Assembly: GCA_012103325.1 (NCBI GenBank)
Contig: WLWY01000002.1
Location: 124,001-188,000, forward strand
Length of the DNA stretch: 64,000 bases
Source of the DNA: Alphaproteobacteria bacterium
GTDB lineage: Bacteria; Pseudomonadota; Alphaproteobacteria; UBA8366; GCA-2717185
Direction: 5' to 3'
Shown here one piece after another: positions 43,436 through 51,754 of this stretch. How positions within the stretch are numbered: position 1 is the stretch's first letter; each line of letters starts with the position of its first letter. A program made the translations under genes and the position numbers. The notes below the pieces were generated by a model. It was not told the origin of the DNA. It saw only the letters and a program-made list of their open reading frames with translations, and made no database searches.

Positions 43436-44134
43436 ATGAGCAGCGATTGTTGCAAACCCACCCCGTGCGTCCCGGGCCGACTGGTCGACCCCTTGGCAAT
43501 GACACCTTTTCCCATTGCGGCCTTTCCGGCACCGGGTGATGATAACCGGTTCGCCGTTCTGCTAGGCGACGATGGAAACCTATACGTTTCCGATGGTGTT
43601 GCGTGGAACCAGGTCGCGTCAGGATCGAGCGTCCCGGATTTTTCGGCGCTTCCCGCAGGCGCCAAATACCAGTGTTTCCGAATTTTAGTAAGAAATAATG
43701 GCGGCGTAATTCAGCATGCCATCATATCGCCCTTTGATCTGCTTCTGAATTTGCCGTTCCCTTCCGCTGGAGATCTTGCAAGTAAAATCAATAACGCAAG
43801 CAACACGCAGACAAATACACCGATCGGTCTCATTGCATCGTTAACACCCACTGCAGGCGCTATGATCCCGACAGATGGTCTTGAAGTTGGCAGCCTGATT
43901 CTCGACACCGCAGCGTTTGGTGTCGGGGAGTTGACGGGAACGTGGACGTTGGGAAACAGCAATCTTACTACGGTCAGAGGAGTATTTCCGACAACCATCT
44001 CTGAGACGATAAATGGGGTCACGAAACAGCGGATTTACCTCGTTCCTCAACAGTCGAACAACGCAACCGTACGGCTAGATACAATGACGGACACTCAGTT
44101 TGTTACAATCTATTATGCGGGGTACATGATATAA
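43436..44134 (+). CDS. Phage structural-type hypothetical protein
   Basis: 232 residues, starting M-S-S-D-C-C-K-P-T-P-C. Rich in Asn, Thr, Ser; the sequence D-G-N-L-Y-V-S-D-G-V-A-W-N near residue 55 is like phage tail-fibre or head proteins. GGAGA precedes ATG 43436. No domain is recognised. It lies between the small terminase and the sulfotransferase. A short inverted repeat upstream (AAGGGCT ... AGCCCTT, about 43348-43378) could be a weak terminator. Confidence 0.5.
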   Translation: MSSDCCKPTPCVPGRLVDPLAMTPFPIAAFPAPGDDNRFAVLLGDDGNLYVSDGVAWNQVASGSSVPDFSALPAGAKYQCFRILVRNNGGVIQHAIISPFDLLLNLPFPSAGDLASKINNASNTQTNTPIGLIASLTPTAGAMIPTDGLEVGSLILDTAAFGVGELTGTWTLGNSNLTTVRGVFPTTISETINGVTKQRIYLVPQQSNNATVRLDTMTDTQFVTIYYAGYMI

Positions 44135-44296
44135 TACCCGCATGAGTAACGCAAAAGCCTCGGCCCTTTGGGGACGCTTAGAGTGTTTTCCGAAAGGTCG
44201 GGGCGTTTGCAGCATTAAGCCCTTTAGCTCACTTTGCATCATTCTTAACTTTCCGGCACCTTTGAGCCTATTTACAGGCTTAAGGGGATGCATCAC

Positions 44297-44956
44297 ATGG
44301 CGTTATGTCTCATTGGCGCAGGCTTTGGTCGCACCGGGACCCGGTCGTTGAAGACGGCGTTGGAGATGCTGCGGTTGGCCCCCTGTCATCATATGGCCGA
44401 AGTGCGGGAGCATCCCGAGGACGGGCATTTCCGGGTTGCGGCGGCGCGGGGCGATTTGCCGGACTGGGACGCCGTGTTTGCCAATTACGGCGCTAGCGTA
44501 GATTGGCCAAGCGCCTATTTCTGGTGCGAGATCGCGGCGCATTTCGCCGACGCCAAGGTGCTGCTATCCGTTCGGCTGGAAGAGGACTGGTATCGCAGCA
44601 TTTACGCCACGATTTACCGCAGCCTGACCGATCCGGCATCGCCGCCGCCCGGCCTGGAGCGCGAGCGGCGTCAAGCAATCTACGAAATCATTTACAATAA
44701 GCAGTTCGGCGGCCAGCTTGGCGATAAGGATGCAGCGCTCAAGGTTTATCGCGATCACATTGCCGAAGTACAACGCACCATCGCGCCCGAGCGTCTGCTG
44801 ACCTACAATGTCGCAGAGGGCTGGGAACCGCTGTGCGCCTTCCTTGACTTGCCCGTGCCGGATGAACCGTTTCCGCTGACCAATACGACCAAGGATTTCC
44901 AAGAGCGATTGGCGGCGCGGAAGCGGGTGGACGAGGCGGAGCAAGAGGGCGACTGA
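44297..44956 (+). CDS. Sulfotransferase family protein embedded in the prophage segment
   Basis: 219 residues. The 5'-PSB (PAPS) loop is G-A-G-F-G-R-T-G-T-R-S-L-K near the N terminus, typical of the Sulfotransfer_4 family. The second block V-L-L-S-V-R-L-E-E-D-W-Y-R matches the 3'-phosphate-binding region. It would transfer sulfate to an unknown acceptor. It is preceded by a gap of about 160 bases with its own AAGGGG ribosome site and is flanked on both sides by phage-type genes, so it looks like an accessory (moron) gene. ATG 44297 is chosen over 44288 because of the ribosome site. Confidence 0.85.
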   Translation: MALCLIGAGFGRTGTRSLKTALEMLRLAPCHHMAEVREHPEDGHFRVAAARGDLPDWDAVFANYGASVDWPSAYFWCEIAAHFADAKVLLSVRLEEDWYRSIYATIYRSLTDPASPPPGLERERRQAIYEIIYNKQFGGQLGDKDAALKVYRDHIAEVQRTIAPERLLTYNVAEGWEPLCAFLDLPVPDEPFPLTNTTKDFQERLAARKRVDEAEQEGD

Positions 44957-45024
44957 ATTTTTCACTCTTTGATTATCCAATAGCTGGATTAGTACCCTTT
45001 CGCTAAAGCACGGAGGCCGCTGCT

Positions 45025-46572
45025 ATGTCGAACGGGCCCAACGGCTTGCAGCGCTCCTATGCGGATTTGCCACTGTCTCAGCGTGACGCCATTGATACAT
45101 TGCTCGCGGAAGACCTCGCGGCCAATCCGTGGCGGCCGCTGGTCGATGTAGCAGAACCATCGCGCAAGACGCCGCAGGAGTCGGCATTCGCGAGCGCAGC
45201 GGATTTTTTGTTCTATGGCGGGGCGGCGGGGGGCGGGAAGACCGACCTGTTGATCGGGCTGGCGCTAATCGGACACCGGCGCTCGATCCTGTTCCGACGC
45301 GAGGCGAAACAACTGCGCGCGGTGACCGACCGAGTTCGGCAGATTTTGAATACGCGGGACGGATTCAATTCACAACAGAACCGCTGGCGTTTGCCGGACG
45401 GGCGATTGCTCGATCTCGGCGGCGTCAAGGACGCGGGAGACGAGCAAGCCTATCAAGGCCAGCCGCACGATCTGATCGCTTTCGACGAATTGCCGCAGTT
45501 TCTGGAAAGTCAGTTCCGCTTCCTTGTTGGTTGGAACCGGACGACGGATACGGGTCAGCGCTGCCGTGTTGTGGGGGCCGGCAACCCGCCGACGAGTGCC
45601 GAGGGCGAATGGGTGATACGCTTCTGGGCGCCGTGGCTCGATGCGCAGCATGTTAATCCGGCATTACCCGGTGAGCTCCGCTGGTTCGCGGCGTTGGACG
45701 GCGCGGATGTGGAAGTCGCGGGGCCGGATCCGTTTGAGCACAAGGGCGAACGCGTTCAACCGAAAAGCCGCAGCTTCATCCCGAGTTCGGTCGAGGACAA
45801 TCCGTTCCTGACCGCGACAGGCTACAAGGCAATGCTGCAGGCGCTACCTGAACCGCTACGTTCGCAGATGCTACGTGGGGATTTCACGGCAGGCCGCGAC
45901 GACGATCCGTGGCAGGTTATTCCGACTGAATGGGCGCGCATGGCGCAGGAGCGCTGGCAGCCGCACAAACCTTCTGGCGCGATGCAGGCGATGGGCGTGG
46001 ATGTAGCGCGGGGTGGAGCGGACAACACGGTGTTGACGGCGCGCTACGGCGACTGGTTCGCGCCGCAAATCGCGCAGCCGGGCTCGGCGACCCCGAATGG
46101 GCAAGCTGCCGCGGCGCTGACGGTGGCGTATTTGCGCGACGATGCGACCGCTTATGTAGATGTGATCGGCGTCGGTGCCAGCGCGTATGATCATCTCGAC
46201 GGGTTGCGGATCAATACGGTGGCCTGCAATGCGGCGGAAGCGAGTGTTGGACAGGACCGGTCGGGTCAACTTGGTTTCATAAACAAGCGGGCCGAATGGT
46301 GGTGGAAGATGCGCGAGGCACTCGATCCGCATTACGGCGACGATATCGCCTTGCCGCAGGGTCGTGAACTATTGGTCGATTTGTGTACGCCACGCTGGAA
46401 GGTGACGGCGCGCGGTATTCAGGTGGAGGCCAAGGAAGACATCGTCAAACGCCTCGGTCGTTCCCCCGACCGTGGCGACAGCGCTGTGCTCGCTTTGCAG
46501 CCCAAACGGCCAAGACGCGCCGTGCCGGATACGAGCGATACTGTCGCGCCTTTCGCTTGGGGCAGGGGATAA
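45025..46572 (+). CDS. Phage terminase large subunit
   Basis: 515 residues. Walker A is G-G-A-A-G-G-G-K-T (Lys72), Walker B with the catalytic acid is I-A-F-D-E-L-P (Asp154-Glu155). The C-terminal nuclease domain has V-D-V-A-R-G-G-A-D-N-T-V (first Asp ligand) and later D-V-I-G-V-G-A-S. It packages DNA into proheads. GGAGG precedes the ATG. No portal or capsid gene follows: a membrane protein gene and then an IS66 element appear instead, so the prophage is truncated. Confidence 0.92.
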   Translation: MSNGPNGLQRSYADLPLSQRDAIDTLLAEDLAANPWRPLVDVAEPSRKTPQESAFASAADFLFYGGAAGGGKTDLLIGLALIGHRRSILFRREAKQLRAVTDRVRQILNTRDGFNSQQNRWRLPDGRLLDLGGVKDAGDEQAYQGQPHDLIAFDELPQFLESQFRFLVGWNRTTDTGQRCRVVGAGNPPTSAEGEWVIRFWAPWLDAQHVNPALPGELRWFAALDGADVEVAGPDPFEHKGERVQPKSRSFIPSSVEDNPFLTATGYKAMLQALPEPLRSQMLRGDFTAGRDDDPWQVIPTEWARMAQERWQPHKPSGAMQAMGVDVARGGADNTVLTARYGDWFAPQIAQPGSATPNGQAAAALTVAYLRDDATAYVDVIGVGASAYDHLDGLRINTVACNAAEASVGQDRSGQLGFINKRAEWWWKMREALDPHYGDDIALPQGRELLVDLCTPRWKVTARGIQVEAKEDIVKRLGRSPDRGDSAVLALQPKRPRRAVPDTSDTVAPFAWGRG

Positions 46573-46594
46573 AGAGTTGGCCCGCTACGGAGGA

Positions 46595-46891
46595 CTAGCG
46601 CGTCCGATTTTTGTATTTGTAGAGAAGTAAGAGAAGCGGAGCCACTGTCGCTGTAAAGGTGCCGGTAATGATGCCGTAACAAAATACGTGCACTCGCAGT
46701 CTTATCGCATCGCGCTCCTCAGGCGAAAAGTCAGAATACATGCCTTCGAGAAATTCGTCCGGCGGGTAAAGCACAAGAACGGCGACGTAAAAAAAATATC
46801 CAGCGATCCCAGCCCAAATCAAGGCAAGGATTAAAAGCCCTGTCCAATCGGGGCCGCGGCCTGTGGGTTTCGTAACTTGGGTATCTTGCAT
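46595..46891 (-). CDS. Small membrane protein
   Basis: 98 residues with two transmembrane segments: about 18-42 (hydrophobic, ending near L-V-L-Y-P) and about 70-92 (C-Y-G-I-I-T-G-T-F-T). No domain. It is on the minus strand next to the terminase large subunit (convergent), and is divergent from the DUF6973-like gene with about 150 AT-rich bases between. Lower GC than the chromosome genes. Confidence 0.6.
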   Translation of the reverse strand: MQDTQVTKPTGRGPDWTGLLILALIWAGIAGYFFYVAVLVLYPPDEFLEGMYSDFSPEERDAIRLRVHVFCYGIITGTFTATVAPLLLLLYKYKNRTR

Positions 46892-47041
46892 GGCTGCTCT
46901 TTTAAAAAAACGGAGCGGTATCAGCTTCGTTAGTGTATCAGCTCTTAAGCGCCTTCCTACTAAATTTCTTCATTTTTCCAACATCTTGAGGAAATCCGTG
47001 GCCGGAATATTTCCTAGTTTGTTTCGTATTGGAGGCTTCCA

Positions 47042-47623
47042 TTGCCATTACAATCAGAAAAATCGTCCGCTGCATCTGCGCCTGCTTCAAACAGATCTGT
47101 TGAAAAAACCGTAATCAATAAATCTGACTTGCCTGCTCCCACGACAAAGCCAGTTGATTTAGCGGAAATGCATCGCCGTCTTGAGTTCAATCCGAAACAG
47201 GGGCCTGGGGACATAGAGAACTTCTTAGGCTTCGGATTGACGATGAGAAAGGTAAGTATCAAAGCGAGGGGAATGGCTAAAAAACTATTGCCGAATTTTC
47301 GGGGGTTTGCAGATGATCAAGATGCAGTTCGGCATGCACTGGGAAGTTTCTTGCTGACTAGGCGAGTTGGCGGAAAGAATGCAAAACTCATTTTGGATGG
47401 GCATGAACGATCTCCAGTTTCGTTCAACAGTCGCAATGGATTTCGTAGTGGCAATTCAGGTTCACCGGGTGATGTTCTTATGGATTTGTATAACAATCGC
47501 GTGGGCTGGTTGGCCGCACTCGACCCCAAAAATAAGGGCAAGGCGCCCGATGAGATCATCATGGAACTGTATCGCGCGGGTAAGCTTCAGACCCGGCCGT
47601 TCCGGATCAGGGAAAGCCGGTAG
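47042..47623 (+). CDS. DUF6973-like protein (possible effector or phage-type)
   Basis: 193 residues, TTG start preceded by GGAGG. The N-terminal 50 are Ser/Ala/Pro-rich and disordered-like. The C-terminal region has D-A-V-R-H-A-L-G-S-F-L-L, then D-G-H-E-R-S-P, then L-M-D-L-Y-N-N-R-V-G, which I recall as the DUF6973 pattern (a small domain of unknown activity with conserved R-H, H-E and Asp/Asn). Such domains occur in toxin-like and phage proteins. It lies at the end of the phage remnant just before the IS66 left end. Confidence 0.5.
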   Translation: MPLQSEKSSAASAPASNRSVEKTVINKSDLPAPTTKPVDLAEMHRRLEFNPKQGPGDIENFLGFGLTMRKVSIKARGMAKKLLPNFRGFADDQDAVRHALGSFLLTRRVGGKNAKLILDGHERSPVSFNSRNGFRSGNSGSPGDVLMDLYNNRVGWLAALDPKNKGKAPDEIIMELYRAGKLQTRPFRIRESR

Positions 47624-47671
47624 GTGCGCTACAGCTTTCGGATGCGCTGCCGCAGGACGATCAGGTACAGG

Positions 47672-47698
47672 GTGAGCGTCCGGTAAAGCAGCCCTGCC
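47672..47698 (+). repeat. IS66 left inverted repeat
   Basis: Begins GTGAGCGTCCGG. It pairs imperfectly with the right end at 50066-50092; eleven of the first twelve bases match, and positions 20-27 match again except one. Confidence 0.8.
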
Positions 47699-47722
47699 TA
47701 TGATGACGTTGGACTGTTACGC

Positions 47723-49234
47723 TCAGGTTTGAGCGTAACGCCAGGGGAGCAGTTCGTCGATCCGATTGATTTTATGGTCGGCGATACAGGCTAGCGTGTC
47801 GGTTAGCCAGGCCTGCGGATCGACGCCATTGAGTTTTGCTGTCTCGATCAGCGTATAGGCGATGGCGGCTGATTTGCCGCCGGCCTCGGACCCCATGAAG
47901 AGATAATTCTTCCGCCCCAGGGCGATGGGCCGCATGGATCGCTCTGCGGTATTGTTGTCGAGTTCAAGAAAGCCGTGATCTAGATATGGTCGCAGCTTCT
48001 TCATGCGGGTCAGGGCGTAGCGAATAGCACCGGCTAAGGGTGATTTGCCGGATATCCGGGTCAATTGGGCATGCAGCCATGATTCCAGGTCGTCGAAGAT
48101 TGGTTTTGATTGGCGCTGCCTGATCTTCACCCGTTGATCCGGCGATTGGCCCCGAACCTCCTTCTCGACGCCATAGAGTGTGGCGATACGTTTTATGGCT
48201 TCCTCGGCAATCGCCGATCCCTGAGCTTTGTGGATATCGACGAACTTGCGTCGGATATGGGCCATGCAGGCCACTTCCGTCACCTTGCCCGTGCGGTACA
48301 GGTCATTGAACCCCGCATAGCCATCGGCATGCATGAAGCCCGTGAAGTCCGCTAGATGTTCGCGCGGGCGAACGCCCTTCCTGTCGGACGAGAACTGATA
48401 CCATGCGGCAGGATGCGCCTCTCCGGCCCAGGGTCGTTCATCGCGGACATAGGCCCAAAGCCGCGCGGTCCTGGTTTTACCGGAGCCTGGGGTCAGCATT
48501 TTTACCGGCGTATCATCGGCGAAGAGGGCCTGTCCCTTTAAAACATGGCGCGCGACGGCGTCCGCCAAAGGTTCCAACAGAGCCGTGGATTTGCCAACCC
48601 AATCGGCCAGGGTGGAGCGGTCCAGATCGATCCCCTCGCGCTGGAATATCTGACTTTGCCGGTACAAAGGCGAATGATCGGCGTACTTGTTGACCAGCAC
48701 ATGGGCCAGTAGGCCAGGACCGGGCCGCCCGTGCTCAATCGGCCGCGACGGCAGGGCTGCCTGATGGAACGTCTCACAGCAGGTGCAGGCCATGCGCGGG
48801 CGAACAATCCGGTTCACGACAAAACGTCCGGGGACATATTCCAGTTCCTCGGTGACATCGTCGCCAAGCGTTTTGAGCGCACCGCCGCATTCCCCACAGG
48901 CATCGCCCGGCGACAGTGTTGTCTCGTTGCGTGGGAGATGACCGGGCAGCGGTTTACGTTTGGGCTTGTCTTTTGGCGCTGCAGATTGATCTGCATTTGC
49001 ATCGTCTGACGCGGGCTCCTGCGCGGACGCCGCAATCTCTTCGTCTTCCAGCGTCAACGCCAGTTGATCCAGAGCCTCCGAGCGCGACCCGAAGCGATGC
49101 TGGCGCATCCCGGCCAATTGGTGTTGGAGCTTCTCGATCAACACCGCCTGTGACTTCACTTCCGACGCCAGCGATGCCACCAGACCTTTTAATGCGGCAG
49201 GTTCATTCGGGAGGTTCTCAGCGTCGTCGAGCAT
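47723..49234 (-). CDS. tnpC: IS66 transposase (TnpC)
   Basis: 503 residues, the DDE-type transposase of IS66 elements. An N-terminal leucine-zipper-like helix (about 1-60) and a zinc-finger-like C-G-E-C region (about 115-118, paired with C-T-C-C near 152-155) precede the catalytic domain (D-D-T-P-V, then the Asp in H-A-D-G-Y-A-G, then the Glu in E-L-D-N-N-T-A-E-R). The full length appears intact with no frame disruption. It is the last gene in the element. Confidence 0.92.
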   Translation of the reverse strand: MLDDAENLPNEPAALKGLVASLASEVKSQAVLIEKLQHQLAGMRQHRFGSRSEALDQLALTLEDEEIAASAQEPASDDANADQSAAPKDKPKRKPLPGHLPRNETTLSPGDACGECGGALKTLGDDVTEELEYVPGRFVVNRIVRPRMACTCCETFHQAALPSRPIEHGRPGPGLLAHVLVNKYADHSPLYRQSQIFQREGIDLDRSTLADWVGKSTALLEPLADAVARHVLKGQALFADDTPVKMLTPGSGKTRTARLWAYVRDERPWAGEAHPAAWYQFSSDRKGVRPREHLADFTGFMHADGYAGFNDLYRTGKVTEVACMAHIRRKFVDIHKAQGSAIAEEAIKRIATLYGVEKEVRGQSPDQRVKIRQRQSKPIFDDLESWLHAQLTRISGKSPLAGAIRYALTRMKKLRPYLDHGFLELDNNTAERSMRPIALGRKNYLFMGSEAGGKSAAIAYTLIETAKLNGVDPQAWLTDTLACIADHKINRIDELLPWRYAQT

Positions 49235-49306
49235 GCCGGCAATCTATCAGCCGCCACCCCGCATGGGAATCCCCGGAAATTGACAACCCTTTGCTGTGAA
49301 ACGACT

Positions 49307-49666
49307 TTACCCAGCCGTCAGGGGACGCCACGTTCGTTGTGGTATGCGCCAATCAATCCCTTCCAGCAGCATCGCCAATTGAACCGGGGTCAGCGCAACC
49401 TTGCCCGCTTTCGCAGACGGCCAGACAAACCGTCCCTTCTCCAGACGCTTCGAGAACAGACATGCCCCTTGCCCGTCCCACCAGATCACCTTGATCAGAT
49501 CGCCACGGCGACCCCGGAAGACGAACAGATGACCGCAATACGGCGCCGCCTTTAGAACCTTCTCTGTTTGCGCTGACAGCCCATTGAACCCCTTACGCAT
49601 GTCCGTCACGCCGGCCGCAAGCCAAACCTTCGTGTTCGTGGGAACCGGGATCATCCCGACAAGCAC
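49307..49666 (-). CDS. tnpB: IS66 accessory protein TnpB
   Basis: 119 residues. Matches the IS66 Orf2-like family: [17 protein letters not shown] near the start and [13 protein letters not shown] near residue 45. Needed together with TnpA for IS66 transposition, exact role unknown. Its start overlaps the tnpA end by about 16 bases. Confidence 0.9.
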   Translation of the reverse strand: MLVGMIPVPTNTKVWLAAGVTDMRKGFNGLSAQTEKVLKAAPYCGHLFVFRGRRGDLIKVIWWDGQGACLFSKRLEKGRFVWPSAKAGKVALTPVQLAMLLEGIDWRIPQRTWRPLTAG

Positions 49667-50028
49667 CGGAGCAGACGTACGAGCGCTTCGGGATCGTAAG
49701 GGCCGCTAATGCTCAAGCGATGACCTCCGGCAAGCGTGACCTCGATCTTGCCTTCGTCACCAACAGGGCGCTCGGCTTCGTGCTCGACGTGACGCGCAAT
49801 CTCAACCGGCAGGAAACAGGCGGCGTCATCGACCGTGTCACTTCCCGCAAACCGGGGATCTTTCAGCCAGTTGAAAACCTGATTGGCGTTCACATTGTAG
49901 CGCCGTGCAACCTGTGAAACCGAAACGCCCGCAAACCGCGTCTGTGCGCAAATCATCCGCTTCTCGTCTGCACTCCAGCGCCGACGCTTGCCCCGCTTCG
50001 CCACATCCTGATCCCCGTTAGTGTCCAC
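49651..50028 (-). CDS. tnpA: IS66 accessory protein TnpA
   Basis: 125 residues with an N-terminal helix-turn-helix ([13 protein letters not shown], then [16 protein letters not shown]) of the IS3/IS66 TnpA type, which binds the element's ends. The C-terminal part (about 80-125) is a small beta segment. It is the promoter-proximal gene of the element. Confidence 0.88.
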   Translation of the reverse strand: MDTNGDQDVAKRGKRRRWSADEKRMICAQTRFAGVSVSQVARRYNVNANQVFNWLKDPRFAGSDTVDDAACFLPVEIARHVEHEAERPVGDEGKIEVTLAGGHRLSISGPYDPEALVRLLRCLSG

Positions 50029-50065
50029 CTAAACAAGTGGACACTAAACCTCACTTCTTCTGCAC

Positions 50066-50092
50066 GGCAGAGCGGTCAGGCCGGACGCTTAC
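50066..50092 (-). repeat. IS66 right inverted repeat
   Basis: Read on the minus strand it starts GTAAGCGTCCGG. It defines the outer end of the element next to the tnpA gene. Confidence 0.8.
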
Positions 50093-50438
50093 TATGAGCC
50101 ACACCTCTTCATCGAATGAAATTCCTTAATTCGCGCTATAATTTATTGATATACAATTAAAAAAAAATCATTTGGAGACGGTTCTCCAGCGTGATCTAAA
50201 GGATATTCGAAAGGTCAAATTGCCGAACAGCACATTGTAACAAAATGCGCCCGGACGTTGCCTTTTTAGCATATCCAAAGGCGGAGATTATCCGGTGAAC
50301 AGGCGTGATTTTGCAACGATTTCAACTTCATCCGTTTGGGTGATGCCGTAAACGCTGTCGTGACTATTCTGCTACTCGATCGCCGGAAGAACCCACCGCG
50401 TAAGCGTTATTCCGGCTATACGCTAATGATTGAGAATT
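50093..50438. other. AT-rich intergenic region between IS66 and histidine kinase
   Basis: About 345 bases without a supported gene. The part near 50140-50170 is AT-rich (TATAATTTATTGATATACAAT) and may hold a promoter. The rest shows no reading frame that looks protein-like. It presumably contains the control region of the histidine kinase, and the fresh border left by the IS element. Confidence 0.5.
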
Positions 50439-51644
50439 ATGGTCGAGCGACGTTCAGATAAGCGCAGCCCCAAGGGCATGCGGCGGCTCCTTCGGGAGGC
50501 CGCCAAGCTTAGCAACGCGCTCGATATCATCATCGCTACCCAAGGCAGCGATTCACCGGCTGTTGCACCTCTGGTTCATCAGCTCACCTCACTGCATCGC
50601 ATCATGGAAGATGTCTACGACGAACCGGAAGAAAGCGAAACGTCTGATCAGAACATCGCGCCGACCCAGGCGTCGCCGGAAATTAATCACCTGGAGAGTA
50701 GGCTGGAGCACACCGAAGAACAATTTGGTGAGCTTAAGGATTCTATTACGCGCCTTGTCAGCGTTCTCGGTAAAAGAAAGGAAGCATCAAACACACCCGA
50801 TTTGACACCGTCGAAACCGCGGGCAGACGACGCCCTGGTTACAGACCTCAAATCGCGAAATAACAAACTGGAGCGCGAACTGGAACGTCATCGCGATGTC
50901 GAGGTGAGCTTGCTAACAACAATGCGCGATGTTCGCGCGGCAAGTCAGGCGAAGAGTGAGTTCCTGGCGAATATGAGCCATGAACTGCGGACACCGTTGA
51001 ACGCAATCATAGGTTTTGCGGAGATCATGGAGTCGGAGCTGGTCGGACCCCTAGGTTCGCCGCAATATGTCGGCTATGCCAAAGATGTACGCGAAAGCGG
51101 GCAGTATCTGCTTGAGCTCATCAACGACATTCTCGATCTCTCAAAAATAGAAGCGGGCCAGCTCGAGGCAAATCTTGAGGACGTGGACCTCGGTAAGACC
51201 ATGGAGGTCTGTCTTCGAATGGTGAAGGATCAGGCGAGTGAGTCTGGCCTGACGATGGACCTAAATGCAATCGAGGAACTGCCACCAATTCGTTCCAATG
51301 CGCGCATGCTGCGTCAGATCATTCTGAATCTCTTGTCCAACGCGATTAAGTTCACGCCGAGCGAAGGCCGTATTACCGTTGATATAGCGCTTGACGACGC
51401 CACGCGTTCCGTCGCAGTGCAGGTCAAGGACACGGGTATCGGCATCGCAGAAAATGATATCTCCCGCGTTATGCGCCCCTTCGAGCAGGTTGAAAGCGCG
51501 CAAGGCAATGTACATCGCGGCACTGGCCTCGGCTTGCCCATGACGAAATCACTGGTCGAATTGCTTGGCGGCGAGTTCAGTATCGAAAGCGACATCGACG
51601 TCGGTACGATCGTGACCATTCATTTGCCGATGGAACGGAAATAG
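50439..51644 (+). CDS. Histidine kinase (PleC/DivJ-like soluble domain architecture)
   Basis: 401 residues. The N-terminal about 160 residues form a helical, charged region with a coiled coil, no transmembrane segment. The HisKA box is F-L-A-N-M-S-H-E-L-R-T-P-L-N-A-I-I-G-F, with H181 as the phosphate acceptor. The HATPase region has N-box N-L-L-S-N-A-I-K-F, G1 D-T-G-I-G-I and G2 G-T-G-L-G-L. It has no receiver domain, and no response regulator is adjacent, so the partner is unknown. The start is ATG 50439 with no strong ribosome site; TTG at 50430 is possible. Confidence 0.85.
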   Translation: MVERRSDKRSPKGMRRLLREAAKLSNALDIIIATQGSDSPAVAPLVHQLTSLHRIMEDVYDEPEESETSDQNIAPTQASPEINHLESRLEHTEEQFGELKDSITRLVSVLGKRKEASNTPDLTPSKPRADDALVTDLKSRNNKLERELERHRDVEVSLLTTMRDVRAASQAKSEFLANMSHELRTPLNAIIGFAEIMESELVGPLGSPQYVGYAKDVRESGQYLLELINDILDLSKIEAGQLEANLEDVDLGKTMEVCLRMVKDQASESGLTMDLNAIEELPPIRSNARMLRQIILNLLSNAIKFTPSEGRITVDIALDDATRSVAVQVKDTGIGIAENDISRVMRPFEQVESAQGNVHRGTGLGLPMTKSLVELLGGEFSIESDIDVGTIVTIHLPMERK

Positions 51645-51754
51645 GCTGGCCGCCACCACGCTTTAGGTTACGATAATGTTACCGTTTCGCTGTCGCCGGA
51701 TCTGCTGACGGTCTTTTCTCAGCGAAGCGCAAATCGGCGGAAGGGAGGGCAGCT

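Larger units (their letters stand above)
47672..50092 (-). mobile_element. IS66-family insertion sequence, complete (about 2.4 kb)
   Basis: Three genes on the minus strand (tnpA, tnpB, tnpC) are bounded by imperfect inverted repeats of about 27 bases. The left outer bases are GTGAGCGTCCGG, the right (reverse complement) GTAAGCGTCCGG, and bases 20-27 of each end share G-C-C/T-C-T-G-C-C. The outer 8-base flanks are GGTACAGG on the left and TATGAGCC on the right, so no target-site duplication is seen. IS66 elements normally make 8-base duplications, so a later rearrangement at one end is likely. It cuts off the prophage remnant. Confidence 0.9.

Noticed and set aside
47635..47705. Short open stretch in another frame across the IS66 left border, possibly a portal-protein fragment.
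   Set aside because: Too short and no recognisable phage motif.
47664..50100. Target-site duplication at the IS66 ends.
   Set aside because: The two 8-base flanks do not match, even allowing a shift of a few bases.
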